Shown piece by piece: positions 27,629-37,150 of a stretch of DNA of 55,859 nucleotides. The stretch lies in the NCBI RefSeq assembly GCF_011378855.1, contig NZ_WTLB01000030.1, positions 1-55,859 on the forward strand, written 5' to 3'. The position numbers and the translations under genes are program-made. A model generated the notes under the pieces. The model was given only the letters and a program-made list of their open reading frames with translations. It was not told where the DNA came from and did no database searches. Source of the stretch: Pseudoalteromonas sp. Z1A8 (GTDB taxonomy: Bacteria > Pseudomonadota > Gammaproteobacteria > Enterobacterales > Alteromonadaceae). Each line of letters starts with the position of its first letter. Position 1 is the first letter of the stretch.

Positions 27629-28642
27629 TTAAAACGCTCCTTTTAAGCCGGTAGTGTGCTCTAAATTCATAGAAATATTAATACACTGCAAAGCTTGTCC
27701 AGCAGCGCCTTTTAATAAGTTATCAATAGCAGACATTACAATTAACTGTGTGCCTTGTTGTTGCCAACCAATATCAACAAATGGTTGCTTAGCAACACCT
27801 TTAATTGACGGTATTTTATCGCCTAACAAGCGAATTAATGGCTCGTTAGCAAGTACTTGATAAGCCGCAGTAACGTTTTCCTTGGTAACGCCTAGCTTAA
27901 GTTGTACATAAATAGTTTCTAAAATACCACGCGGAAAGCTACCTAAATGTGGAGTAAATAATACTTTGTGGCCAAGGTGTTGTTCAATTTCAGGACCGTG
28001 GCGATGGTTAAACAAACCATAAGGGGTAAGCGATACTTCACAAAAGTGAGTACCTACACTCGCTTTACGCCCAGCACCCGTAACACCCGATACTGCATTA
28101 ATAATAATAATACTTTCGCTGCTCAATAAGCCGGCTTGTTTAAGTGGTTTAAGTGCATTAAGCGCAGCTGTTGGGTAACAACCTGCAACAGCAATTAGTT
28201 TTGCGTTAGCTATAGCATCATGGTTCCACTCAGCTAGACCGTAAGCGGCTTCATTTAAAAGCTCTGGATGTTGATGTTCAAAACCATAGTAAGTAACGTA
28301 GTCGTCATTGCTTGCTAGGCGATAGCCACCTGATAAATCAAATACCTTTTTACCCATAGCTAAAAATTGCGGTGCTAAATCAACACTTACTTTGTGATCG
28401 GTACATAAGCATACGTAATCAGCATCACTTTGAATGTCATCAAAAGCTGATACGCTAAGAGGAAGTAAAGGGCAGTCTAGTAAACCAAGGTGCTCTGGGT
28501 ATAAATCACTTAGCAATTTATTTTTATCTAAGCTACCCTCTGATACATAACAGCCTGTTAAAGTTAAGTTTGTATGCTTAGCAACTAAACTTGCTAACTC
28601 TGCGCCGCTATAACCGCTTGCGCCAATAATCACTACATTCAT
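27629..28642 (-). CDS. argC: N-acetyl-gamma-glutamyl-phosphate reductase
   Basis: 337 residues. The NADP motif is IIGASGYSGAELA, and the catalytic cysteine is in VAGCYPTAALNAL at about residue 154. SGVTGAGRKAS and FTPHLGSFPRGI are further family motifs. It is first in the argCBFGH(A) operon and reads away from argE across an ArgR-box region. Confidence 0.97.
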   Translation of the reverse strand: MNVVIIGASGYSGAELASLVAKHTNLTLTGCYVSEGSLDKNKLLSDLYPEHLGLLDCPLLPLSVSAFDDIQSDADYVCLCTDHKVSVDLAPQFLAMGKKVFDLSGGYRLASNDDYVTYYGFEHQHPELLNEAAYGLAEWNHDAIANAKLIAVAGCYPTAALNALKPLKQAGLLSSESIIIINAVSGVTGAGRKASVGTHFCEVSLTPYGLFNHRHGPEIEQHLGHKVLFTPHLGSFPRGILETIYVQLKLGVTKENVTAAYQVLANEPLIRLLGDKIPSIKGVAKQPFVDIGWQQQGTQLIVMSAIDNLLKGAAGQALQCINISMNLEHTTGLKGAF

Positions 28643-28730
28643 TTGTTACTCGTTATCTTAAAATTAGTTACTACTTACTTATAATGTTCGCTTAAACTAG
28701 CTTAGATGCTAATTAAGTCTTTTTTATTAA

Positions 28731-28746
28731 TGAATTTTGATTATCG
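28731..28746. promoter_or_regulatory. candidate ArgR box (argC side)
   Basis: TGAATTTTGATTATCG keeps the left half of the ARG box (TGAAT) and part of the right half (ATTAT for ATTCA). It sits about 90 bases upstream of argC and may be one of several sites bound together by an ArgR hexamer. Confidence 0.45.
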
Positions 28747-28791
28747 TCGCATTATTTTCATAGCGTTACTTTAATATATTTATGCTTAAAA

Positions 28792-28809
28792 AGTGAATTG
28801 ATATTCATC
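28792..28809. promoter_or_regulatory. ArgR box in the argC-argE divergent promoter
   Basis: AGTGAATTGATATTCATC contains both perfect half sites (TGAAT and ATTCA) of the 18-base ARG box. It lies between divergent argC and argE, 57 bases before argE, and should mediate repression of both by arginine-bound ArgR. A further half-site (TGAATACTTATTT) lies at 28842-28854. Confidence 0.8.
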
Positions 28810-28865
28810 ATAAATACTTTTATATTGTTATGCAATTAAATTGAATACTTATTTTGGATTTTTTT

Positions 28866-30026
28866 ATGCCTTTACCTTCGTTTATTTCCATGTACCAACA
28901 ATTGATTGCAGCCCCTTCTATTAGTGCTATTGAAGACAACCTGTGTATGAGCAATAAAAACGTAATCGAACTCCTAGCCAGTTGGTGCGAAACACTCGGT
29001 TTTACGTGTGAAATTATAGAATTAGAAGGAGGTAAAGGACGCTATAATTTATTAGCAAAACGCGGAGAAGGTGATGGCGGACTAATGCTAGCTGGTCATA
29101 CCGACACAGTGCCTTTTGATGACAGTCGTTGGAATCATAATCCGTTTAAACTTACCGAACTCGATAATAAATTGTATGGATTAGGAAGTATTGATATGAA
29201 AGGCTTTTTTTCCTTTGTATTGCAAGCGATCAGTGAACTTGATGAAAAATACCAAACTCAACCTATTTTAATACTCGCCACTGCCGATGAAGAAACAACA
29301 ATGGCAGGTGCACAACAAATATGTAAACACCCCAATTTAAAACCTGCACGCTGTATAATAGGCGAACCTACTGATATGACTCCAGTATTTATGCACAAAG
29401 GCCATATGAGTACAGCAATAAGAGTAGTTGGTCGCTCTGGGCATAGCTCCGATCCCGAACGTGGTCTTAACGCCATTGAAGTAATGCATAAAGTGATTAC
29501 AAAATTGATGATCTTAAAAGAACAATTAAAGCATAAGTATTCAATAGAACACTTCGAAATACCTTACCCTACATTGAATTTGGGTAATATTCATGGTGGA
29601 GATAACGCGAATAGAATTTGTGGTTGCTGTGAAATGCACATAGATATGCGCCCATTACCAGGTTTAAGTATTAAAGAACTACAAGCATTAGTACACGATG
29701 CAATGAAAGATATTAATGATCAATACCCTAACGCAGTGAGTGTTATTGATTTACACGAGCCCATTCCTGCATTTAGTGGCAGCACCGACAGTGCTTTAGT
29801 AAAAATGGCTGAAAAAATAGCGGGACAAAAAGCGGTCGCGGTAAATTATTGTACTGAAGCTCCTTTTATACAACAGCTTGGTTGTGAAACAATTGTAATG
29901 GGCCCTGGCTCAATTAACCAAGCGCATCAACCTGACGAGTTTTTAGCAATGGAAAAAATAAAACCATCCCAACAAATAATCACCGATATTATTAAAGCCA
30001 ATTGCTTTAGCTATCAGAGTCACTAG
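28866..30026 (+). CDS. argE: acetylornithine deacetylase
   Basis: 386 residues from the ATG at 28866, beginning MPLPSFISMYQQLIAAPSIS as in E. coli ArgE; an in-frame TTG 12 bases earlier is less likely. M20 peptidase metal ligands are in LAGHTDTVPFDDSRW, GLGSIDMKGFF, ATADEETTMAGA and GEPTDM. It releases ornithine from N-acetylornithine. It is transcribed away from argC; repression by ArgR is expected from the shared boxes. Confidence 0.96.
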   Translation: MPLPSFISMYQQLIAAPSISAIEDNLCMSNKNVIELLASWCETLGFTCEIIELEGGKGRYNLLAKRGEGDGGLMLAGHTDTVPFDDSRWNHNPFKLTELDNKLYGLGSIDMKGFFSFVLQAISELDEKYQTQPILILATADEETTMAGAQQICKHPNLKPARCIIGEPTDMTPVFMHKGHMSTAIRVVGRSGHSSDPERGLNAIEVMHKVITKLMILKEQLKHKYSIEHFEIPYPTLNLGNIHGGDNANRICGCCEMHIDMRPLPGLSIKELQALVHDAMKDINDQYPNAVSVIDLHEPIPAFSGSTDSALVKMAEKIAGQKAVAVNYCTEAPFIQQLGCETIVMGPGSINQAHQPDEFLAMEKIKPSQQIITDIIKANCFSYQSH

Positions 30027-30045
30027 CAGCTTATAACAACACAAA

Positions 30046-30075
30046 TAATAAAGGCGCCAATTGGCGCCTTTATTA
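30046..30075. terminator. bidirectional terminator after argE
   Basis: A 30-base perfect palindrome with a GGCGCC core and A/T tails lies between convergent argE and the 310-residue exported protein gene. Confidence 0.93.
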
Positions 30076-30094
30076 AATGATTAAATACTGATAT

Positions 30095-31027
30095 TTAATC
30101 ACCTTTAACTTCTAAATTAATAAACTTAACTAGCTCTTCAGGTTGCCCTACTAGCATCATAACTTGTTGATTAATTTCCATCATGGTTTTACCTTCAGGT
30201 AGCTTTGCAGATACGCTAAATGAATTTAAACCTTTAGCAAAGCTAGTTAAAGCTGCGGCTATGTCTTCAGTAACAGGCGCTTGTTGCAACTGTTGCTCTA
30301 GCGTCATTTCCATCTGCTCAAGCGTCATACCTTGCTTTTCAAGCTCGCTTGATAATAAATCTTTTAGCTTACCTTGGTTATTTAAAACAAAGCTAACATT
30401 ACGTGGCTCTAACTTACTCATTGCTTGCATAACAAGTGTTTGCTGCTGTAACTCTTGCTCGTAAGTAAGTGGCTGGTTACCCGCTTCTTGTTGCGCTTTA
30501 CTAATCGCTAATGAGGCATCCATTAAGGCTTTTGAATTAGCCAAGCCCATATCCATGTTAAAACTAACAATGTCTTTTGCATCAAGCTTAACAACTACAT
30601 CACTATTGCCAGACTCTTCATCGTAATCAAGTGATGAATGTAAGTCGTAACTTGCCGACGCTAGCATTTCGTTTGTATCAGCTGGTAGTTTTGAAACAAA
30701 ATCTTTGTCAAACTGAAAGCTTTTTACATCAAACGATGTATGTGGTGATATTTTATCTGGCTCGTAACCAGTTATTTCAATGCTTTGAATATTAGCAACA
30801 TTGTCACCCTCAGGGCTTATTACTTCCATGTTTGTTATTTCTACGCTTTTTGAAATAACACTTGCTGATAAACCAGCATATTTAAATGTAGCGCCAGTTT
30901 GCTCGCTTACTAAAGCAAGTTGCTTATCTACTTCTGCACGCACTTCTTGTGTAGCTACATAATTTGCATAGCTCACGCCACCAACGCCCGCAGCTACAAT
31001 TGCTGCAACTATTACTAACTTTTTCAT
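30095..31027 (-). CDS. exported or membrane-anchored protein of unknown function
   Basis: 310 residues. An N-terminal hydrophobic segment (MKKLVIVAAIVAAGVGGVSYA) acts as signal or anchor. The remainder is soluble: a beta-rich part (about 40-160; FKYAGLSASVISKSVEITNMEV) followed by a Gln/Glu-rich helical stretch (about 175-265; LEKQGMTLEQMEMTLEQQL). The early KYAGLSASV...ITNM pattern faintly recalls AsmA-type or DUF945-type periplasmic proteins, but I would not assign it. Single gene upstream of argE's terminator. Confidence 0.75.
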   Translation of the reverse strand: MKKLVIVAAIVAAGVGGVSYANYVATQEVRAEVDKQLALVSEQTGATFKYAGLSASVISKSVEITNMEVISPEGDNVANIQSIEITGYEPDKISPHTSFDVKSFQFDKDFVSKLPADTNEMLASASYDLHSSLDYDEESGNSDVVVKLDAKDIVSFNMDMGLANSKALMDASLAISKAQQEAGNQPLTYEQELQQQTLVMQAMSKLEPRNVSFVLNNQGKLKDLLSSELEKQGMTLEQMEMTLEQQLQQAPVTEDIAAALTSFAKGLNSFSVSAKLPEGKTMMEINQQVMMLVGQPEELVKFINLEVKGD

Positions 31028-31102
31028 GTTATTTCCTTATTCTATTCTTTGTGTAAACCGAGTTTTATTAAGAGTAACATTACACATTAACACCCGTAAG
31101 TG

Positions 31103-32488
31103 TTAATTAATTAAACTAAGCAACTCATGTACTGTTTTAACTGGCGTAATTTTAGCACCAAGCCCTTCCATTGATTTATGATAATTACGAAATGGAATAT
31201 ATATTTCTGTAAAACCATGCTGAGCGGCTTCTTTAACACGTGGTACACCGCTATCGATTGGGCGTACATCGCCGTTTAAGCTAAGCTCGCCCATAATACA
31301 AGTGGTTCGCGGTACAACAAACTCATTTAAGCTGCTAAGTAGCGCGGTAACCAATGCTAAATCAATACACGTTTCTGTTTCATCAATTCTTAGGCCGCCA
31401 ACAATATTAAAAAAAGTATCGTGAAATATTTTAGTTTTAGTGTGTTTGCGTAATATACCGGTCAGCATTTTTATACGATTCATGTTTAAACCAACACAAA
31501 CACGCTGCGGAAACTCAGCCTCAGTTTCGGTAGTTAAACATTGAATCTCAAGTAATAAATTACGGTTACCTTTACGGATACAGGTAATTGTAGAACCTGG
31601 TGAATCGGTTGTAGACCCCGATAAGAATATTTCGCTCGGGTTATCAACACTTAACATCCCGCGTTCGCACATTTTAAAAATGCCAACTGTATCAATATCG
31701 CCAAAGCGGTTTTTATTTGCCCTAAGGGTACGAATTTGCCCATCGTTGGTGTCTATATGTAGCAGTGCATCTACAATGTGTACCAATGTTTGCGGGCCCG
31801 CTATTTCATTATTTTTATTTACGTGAGCAATAATGAACATAGTTACATCGTTTTGCTTACAGTATTGAGTTAATGCTTGGGCGGCACTTTTTACTTGCGA
31901 AGGCGAGCCTGGGCTACCATTTGCCGTTTCGGTTACAACTGCTTGAATAGAGTCGATGACAGCAAACTTAATTTTATTCTTTTCGAGCTCTTCAATAATA
32001 GTTTCAACGCTCGTTTCTGAAAGTAAATAAAGCTCGTCAGGGTTATAGTTTAACTTTAAACGGTTAACCCTATTTTTAAACTGCGATAATGACTCCTCGG
32101 CTGTACAGTAAAGTGACGGCATACGTTGTGACATTCGCGCCACCAAGTCCGATAGCAAAGTTGTTTTACCCGCACCTGGGTCACCTGAAATAATATTAAC
32201 AGAGCCGGTAGTTACACCGCCGCTTAGTACGCGATCGAGCTCGCCTATTTCAGTTAGCTGTTTTTCAGCCTCTGATGTAGCAATATCATTGATTTTTTTA
32301 GAGCCACCACCAGCGCCGCCAGCATAACCGCCTACATTCGCTCGAACTGATGTTTTTTTACTTTGCCCTGCTGAAGGTTTAAATTCTGCTAATGTGTTCC
32401 ACGCACCGCAGCGGCATTGACCCTGCCAACGTGGGTAGTTCATGCCACATTCGGTACACACAAACTCTATTTTTGCCGCTTTAGTCAT
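31103..32488 (-). CDS. radA: DNA repair protein RadA
   Basis: 461 residues. An N-terminal zinc finger (CTECGMNYPRWQGQCRCGAWN) is followed by Walker A GDPGAGKTTL at about residues 98-107, the RadA-specific KNRFG motif at about 258, and a C-terminal Lon-like domain (GELSLNGDVRPIDSGVPRVKEA). RadA drives branch migration in recombination. Monocistronic; divergent from the PilZ gene. Confidence 0.97.
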   Translation of the reverse strand: MTKAAKIEFVCTECGMNYPRWQGQCRCGAWNTLAEFKPSAGQSKKTSVRANVGGYAGGAGGGSKKINDIATSEAEKQLTEIGELDRVLSGGVTTGSVNIISGDPGAGKTTLLSDLVARMSQRMPSLYCTAEESLSQFKNRVNRLKLNYNPDELYLLSETSVETIIEELEKNKIKFAVIDSIQAVVTETANGSPGSPSQVKSAAQALTQYCKQNDVTMFIIAHVNKNNEIAGPQTLVHIVDALLHIDTNDGQIRTLRANKNRFGDIDTVGIFKMCERGMLSVDNPSEIFLSGSTTDSPGSTITCIRKGNRNLLLEIQCLTTETEAEFPQRVCVGLNMNRIKMLTGILRKHTKTKIFHDTFFNIVGGLRIDETETCIDLALVTALLSSLNEFVVPRTTCIMGELSLNGDVRPIDSGVPRVKEAAQHGFTEIYIPFRNYHKSMEGLGAKITPVKTVHELLSLIN

Positions 32489-32850
32489 TTATAACCTTAT
32501 CTACGATTCTTTAATTTTAAAAACATTTACTGTTAAATGCTTATTTTGCCATTTCAAGCATTTACTTAGCAACAAACTCTTGCTTGCATGAAAATCTAGC
32601 GTCACAATCATTAAATAAAAATGGTGTTTCTTTTTAGCGATAATTTAGGGCATACTTTTTGCTTTAAAATAGTTTAAAGTAACTTGCCAACAAAATGGCA
32701 AATAACACATAATAACAAGAGCTAAACGGTAGTAACTAGAATAATCGTACCTATATTAATGACATAGCGCGATTTAACGTTTATTGAATTTCTAATAAAT
32801 GGACTTAACAGTATACCTACTTTTTCAATTAGACGGTGATGGTTTTATAA
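32489..32850. other. intergenic region radA / PilZ gene, 362 bases
   Basis: AT-rich spacer between divergent genes, presumably holding both promoters. I see only a small hairpin (TTGCCA at 32684-32689 with TGGCAA at 32696-32701). No ORF or repeat was found that I would report. Confidence 0.5.
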
Positions 32851-35328
32851 ATGGCTGATGACATAATGCTCAAACACGAAGACCTCGTGAATGAGTTAAA
32901 AACATATTTAGGTAATGCTAAATTTGACCTAATTTTTAAATCAAAAACAGCTGGGTTAACTAAACCTGAGCAATTTTTGATGAAAATGGAAATGTCGCGC
33001 TTATCTCAGCCGGTGGCACGCTTTGTTGATCTACGTGGATTAGTAACAGGCCAAGTAAAACCGTATGAGCATAACGGTAAACAACACTTTATGGATGACA
33101 CAGCCATTGAAGTGTTTGAAAAAGCACTTAAACAGCATGGAGAATACACCCTAGCCGTTTACGAAGCCGTAATGAATACAGAAAACAACCACCGCGTATT
33201 GCAAAAACAAGCCGCCGAAAAGTCAGAATTACAAGAATTAGAAAGTAACTTAAGCACTGAAGTCATTAAGTTTGCCTCTTACGAGAGTCGCCGTGAAGAG
33301 CGAATGAATTACTCAATAAAGGTAACTATTGATTACAAAGATAAAAAGAATATTGCTGCTAGTACTTCAGATATATCTTTAAGCGGTTGTAAGGTTAAGC
33401 TTGCAACACGTTACTCTATAAAAAAAGGCGAGCTAATTGCAATGCGCCTAGTGGGCCTTGAACAAGACTTTGAACTTGGCTTAAAAAACGGTATTCAATA
33501 CGAAGTTGTTGCCGTAGAAAACATCTCTCGCGAATTTAACCACATCCGCTTAAAACGCACTTACATAGAAAATAACGATGCCTTTAATGACTTTTTAGAA
33601 AGCTTTATTCACGGTAATAAACGTCGTTATAAAGTAAATCTAGATAATACACTAGATGCTGTAGTATCTAAGGGCTATGAGCAATATTACATCCCTCGTG
33701 TAACGTCTTTATATGTATTTTTAAGCAAAAAAGATGAGCAATATTACCCAAGCCTTAGCCTTACTACTGAAAATAATATTTTTATCCAGCGCTACTTTAC
33801 CGACGAAAGAAAAGTTCCATGTTTATACAATGTACTTAACCATCAGCGTATTACACAATTATTAACTCAAATAACCGCGGTTAAAGAAGATTATCTCTAT
33901 ACATTTACCCATGTATCATCAGGTAAAATTTATTACTACTCAGCAACGCGTACAGAACTAAGTAACAACCCTAATTTACGCGATTTATTTTTAGGTTTTG
34001 GTAGTCAAAAAGAGAGTTGGCAGTGCTTTAAAATACAAATAATGCCAAGCCACCCGGATGATTCTTTTATACCGCTTTCATTACCAAATAGTGCTGGTGA
34101 AAATATAGAAAAATTAAATAAGCCGCCTTCACCTCGTGTAAAAGGCCTTATAAAAGACGTTAAATATATTGTTGTACTCACTAGTATTGGCAATAAAGCA
34201 GAGCAAGCAGATTATAAACAGCTTACTTTTGATAAAGCATTAGTAAATCAGCTTAAGCATTTTGGTCATGCTAAACACAAAACTCCACCTTATTTAGATA
34301 TTGTGCCACTTGAATACGTAAATTTACGCTCACATAAGCGCTACCTTTATAAAACACCGGTTAGTGTCACGATTAATGATGAAGTATTTAACGGTTATAC
34401 ACGTGACTTTTCAGTAATGGGTTTGCAGTTAGAGTGCGAACAACCAGCTACATTTAAAAAAGGCGACATTGTACTTTTAACATTTCCTGAGCTTCAAAAA
34501 ATAACTAAAAAGCATAAACTTAGTGAGCTAAAGTACGAAGTAATGGCCATCAGTAAATCATTCACTACTATCAACTTAAAAGCGAATCGCATTGCTGATT
34601 TACCCCATGCCGGCGTGACCTTTTTCACTCAGCTAATAGAAGGGAATAAAGACAAACTTAAAGTATCTGAAGAAGCGCCAAAAGTAGAAGGCCTATCTAC
34701 CGCACTTAGAAATATGGTGACGAAAAGCGTTTGCCAATTTCCGCTGTATTTACACAAAGAAGTAGCACACTTTAAAACGGGTGCAATTGGTTATGGTTTA
34801 TACGCTAGCCCTATTCATGTGATTTTGCGAAACTTTGGTTTATTAGGCAATAAAACTGATTTTTCGAGCATTCTGACCGAAGAGCAGATTATTAATGTAA
34901 TAACACCTAATATAAAAGATCGTAGCCGCCAAGACCCACCACTCGCTTTTACACTCGCTATTAATTTTGACCCTCGTAAAGGCAGTATTGAAGAGGCTAT
35001 TGTTAGCCAATGCGCCCTAGGTGAAGACTACTCCAGCTTTTATAAACAAATTAGCAAAGGCATTACATCACAGCTTATATTTGTGATGCGTTTGTATATT
35101 TCGCGCACAGGCCGCCCCGATACTGACTACCTATCTAATGAGCTTAAATACGTAAGCCAGTACGCAATGCACAAAGCAAAAGATTTAGAAGAAGCATTAT
35201 GGGCTGTTGCAGGCGTGGGTGATGTAGTAGATATAACTGAAGAAGCTTTAAGCCATTTAGAACTTAAAAAAGAGCAAGTTGAACAAATGGGCCGCCGTAA
35301 GCTAATTTGGTTAAACCGCTTGCGCTAA
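32851..35328 (+). CDS. large protein with two PilZ-type c-di-GMP-binding domains
   Basis: 825 residues, no signal peptide or clear membrane helix. The first PilZ domain begins near residue 144 (ESRREERMNYSI, then DISLSGCKVKL). The second begins near residue 490 (LRSHKRYLYKTPV, then DFSVMGLQLEC). Both show the arginine-rich start and the D/N-x-S-x-x-G pattern that contact c-di-GMP, though the second has only part of RxxxR. The remaining regions (about 250-480 and 600-825) are not recognisable to me; residues 244-270 (KRRYKVNLDN) may be a degenerate third PilZ. The gene's stop lies in a terminator facing serB. Confidence 0.82.
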   Translation: MADDIMLKHEDLVNELKTYLGNAKFDLIFKSKTAGLTKPEQFLMKMEMSRLSQPVARFVDLRGLVTGQVKPYEHNGKQHFMDDTAIEVFEKALKQHGEYTLAVYEAVMNTENNHRVLQKQAAEKSELQELESNLSTEVIKFASYESRREERMNYSIKVTIDYKDKKNIAASTSDISLSGCKVKLATRYSIKKGELIAMRLVGLEQDFELGLKNGIQYEVVAVENISREFNHIRLKRTYIENNDAFNDFLESFIHGNKRRYKVNLDNTLDAVVSKGYEQYYIPRVTSLYVFLSKKDEQYYPSLSLTTENNIFIQRYFTDERKVPCLYNVLNHQRITQLLTQITAVKEDYLYTFTHVSSGKIYYYSATRTELSNNPNLRDLFLGFGSQKESWQCFKIQIMPSHPDDSFIPLSLPNSAGENIEKLNKPPSPRVKGLIKDVKYIVVLTSIGNKAEQADYKQLTFDKALVNQLKHFGHAKHKTPPYLDIVPLEYVNLRSHKRYLYKTPVSVTINDEVFNGYTRDFSVMGLQLECEQPATFKKGDIVLLTFPELQKITKKHKLSELKYEVMAISKSFTTINLKANRIADLPHAGVTFFTQLIEGNKDKLKVSEEAPKVEGLSTALRNMVTKSVCQFPLYLHKEVAHFKTGAIGYGLYASPIHVILRNFGLLGNKTDFSSILTEEQIINVITPNIKDRSRQDPPLAFTLAINFDPRKGSIEEAIVSQCALGEDYSSFYKQISKGITSQLIFVMRLYISRTGRPDTDYLSNELKYVSQYAMHKAKDLEEALWAVAGVGDVVDITEEALSHLELKKEQVEQMGRRKLIWLNRLR

Positions 35329-35337
35329 GCGGTTTAA
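35311..35337. terminator. terminator PilZ gene / serB
   Basis: An 11-base perfect stem (TTAAACCGCTT at 35311-35321 with 35327-35337, loop GCGCT) overlaps the PilZ gene's stop codon between convergent genes. Confidence 0.78.
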
Positions 35338-35348
35338 CTTAAACAACT

Positions 35349-36377
35349 TTAAAGAGCGGGCTCATTTTCTAACGGAATAGCCAACATATACAACAATTGC
35401 AATAATGATCCTTCACAAATAGCCGCTTGTGCTTGCTCAACTACTTTAGGCTTGCCATGTACTGCTACACCTAAACCTGCTTTTGCCATCATGATTAAAT
35501 CATTTGCGCCATCACCAATAGCAACTGTTTGCGACTTTTCAAGCTCTAGCTTTTGTTGGAGAGACTCTAAAATAATTGCTTTTTGCTGTGCATCTACAAT
35601 TGTACCTAGTACTTTTCCTGTTAGTTTATCGTCTTTAAATTCAAGTACATTAGCGTGTACTTCATCTAAATTAATAAGCTCTTGAACGCGCTCTGCAAAC
35701 GGTACAAAACCACCTGATGCAATTGCTAAATACCAATTATGTTGCTTTAAAATTTGGCACAGTGCTTTAATACCAGGCATTAAAGGCAATACACCTTTTA
35801 GCTCTTCAATTAAACTTTTTTCAATACCCGCAAGCTTGGCTACGCGCTGATTTAAACTCTCGCTAAAATCAAGTTTACCCGCCATTGCAAGAGCGGTTAC
35901 AGAAGCAACTTCATCGTATACATCCGCAAGACGTGCTATTTCATCAATGCACTCAATGGTTATTGCAGTTGAATCCATATCCATAACCAATAAACCAGGC
36001 TCATATAAATTAGGCGGTGTAGCAACTTGCACTAATTGGCAATCAAGCGTGTTTGAAAACTCTTGTAACACGAGCGGGTTTATAGCTTGATCGCAGTTTT
36101 GCGTGTAAAAACATAGTGCTGGAGATAACCCTAAATCTGGTTGGTATTGGCATATGGCGGTTACTGTTTGGTTATGCGTAGCTAAAAAGTCGATAATATT
36201 TATAGTATGTTTTTCTTCAAAATCACCTGCAAACGCGATGCTAAATAACCCCAATGCTTTGTTTGGGATATGATCGAGAGGGGTAAATACACCTCCACTA
36301 TAACTAAACCATGTATTTAGAGTTAAGCGTTGTAATGGTTGCTCAGCAGTTGGCTGTGCCATGTTGATTTGCGACAT
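35349..36377 (-). CDS. serB: phosphoserine phosphatase
   Basis: 342 residues. The HAD nucleophile motif is VMDMDSTAI at about residues 131-139. SGGFVPFAERV (motif II) and GDGANDLIMMAKAGLG (motifs III/IV) follow. The N-terminal 120 residues are an ACT-like extension, as in the E. coli enzyme. It performs the last step of serine synthesis. It is divergent from ytjB, as in enterobacteria. Confidence 0.95.
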   Translation of the reverse strand: MSQINMAQPTAEQPLQRLTLNTWFSYSGGVFTPLDHIPNKALGLFSIAFAGDFEEKHTINIIDFLATHNQTVTAICQYQPDLGLSPALCFYTQNCDQAINPLVLQEFSNTLDCQLVQVATPPNLYEPGLLVMDMDSTAITIECIDEIARLADVYDEVASVTALAMAGKLDFSESLNQRVAKLAGIEKSLIEELKGVLPLMPGIKALCQILKQHNWYLAIASGGFVPFAERVQELINLDEVHANVLEFKDDKLTGKVLGTIVDAQQKAIILESLQQKLELEKSQTVAIGDGANDLIMMAKAGLGVAVHGKPKVVEQAQAAICEGSLLQLLYMLAIPLENEPAL

Positions 36378-36529
36378 GGGATCTCCGTGTTTGTTTTTAT
36401 TTTCCTGATAGTTGGCATATCAAAATGGGTATTCTCAACACTAAATTCGCCATCAGGTGGGGTTTAAGGTTATAGTTAGTGTAGTTGTAACATCAAATCA
36501 AAATGCTGTCAGCAGCATAAACGGTGACT

Positions 36530-37150
36530 ATGAAAAATAACCATATTAAAAACCCTATATCCGCATCTCAAAGAAAGCGACTTGTTCGCTTAATACTTGC
36601 GGCTGGCTGTTTTGTATTACTAAGCTGGGTAGGTGTTAATAGTAGTTTTCAGAGTCATCAGTTACTTTATGATAGTGCAGACAGCACCGCAAAAAGCCTC
36701 ACTCAATTTATGGCTTTGAATGTAAAAACGCCGCTTATTGAAAAAAACAAACCACAACTCAATGCCATTTGTAACGATATAAGCAAAGATGAGTTTGTGC
36801 TTTCGGCGACTATTTACGATCAACAGGGTATTTTATTAGCCAGTAGCGATAATTGGCAGTCGCACCATGTTTATGGTCAGCTTTCTGACTCTACGCCTGG
36901 GATAAGCAAATTAAAAACGCCTTTTATGGAGCCGGTAATAAGCGATGACGACCGCCCTATTGGCTTTGTGTCGGTTACTTATTTAACTCGCGCTGCGATA
37001 TCCGATAGCCATAATCATTTTCATGATTTAGGTAGGCAGGTTTTATTAATGCTAGTGATTGCCTGTATTTTTACGTGGCAATTAGGCCGAGGGTTAAAAC
37101 GCTGGCAGGTAAATCGCTATATGCAAAAAACATCTGAGCAAGAATCATAA
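36530..37150 (+). CDS. ytjB: YtjB/Smp-like membrane protein
   Basis: 206 residues from the ATG at 36530; a GTG six bases earlier is in frame. It has a helix at about 18-40, a periplasmic domain with LNVKTPLIEKNK and ATIYDQQGILLASSD, and a second helix near 170-188. Layout and phrases match E. coli YtjB (Smp), also divergent from serB. The role is unclear; the sensor-like periplasmic domain is all that is left, with no kinase. The 3' end overlaps tatD on the other strand by 34 bases. Confidence 0.8.
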   Translation: MKNNHIKNPISASQRKRLVRLILAAGCFVLLSWVGVNSSFQSHQLLYDSADSTAKSLTQFMALNVKTPLIEKNKPQLNAICNDISKDEFVLSATIYDQQGILLASSDNWQSHHVYGQLSDSTPGISKLKTPFMEPVISDDDRPIGFVSVTYLTRAAISDSHNHFHDLGRQVLLMLVIACIFTWQLGRGLKRWQVNRYMQKTSEQES

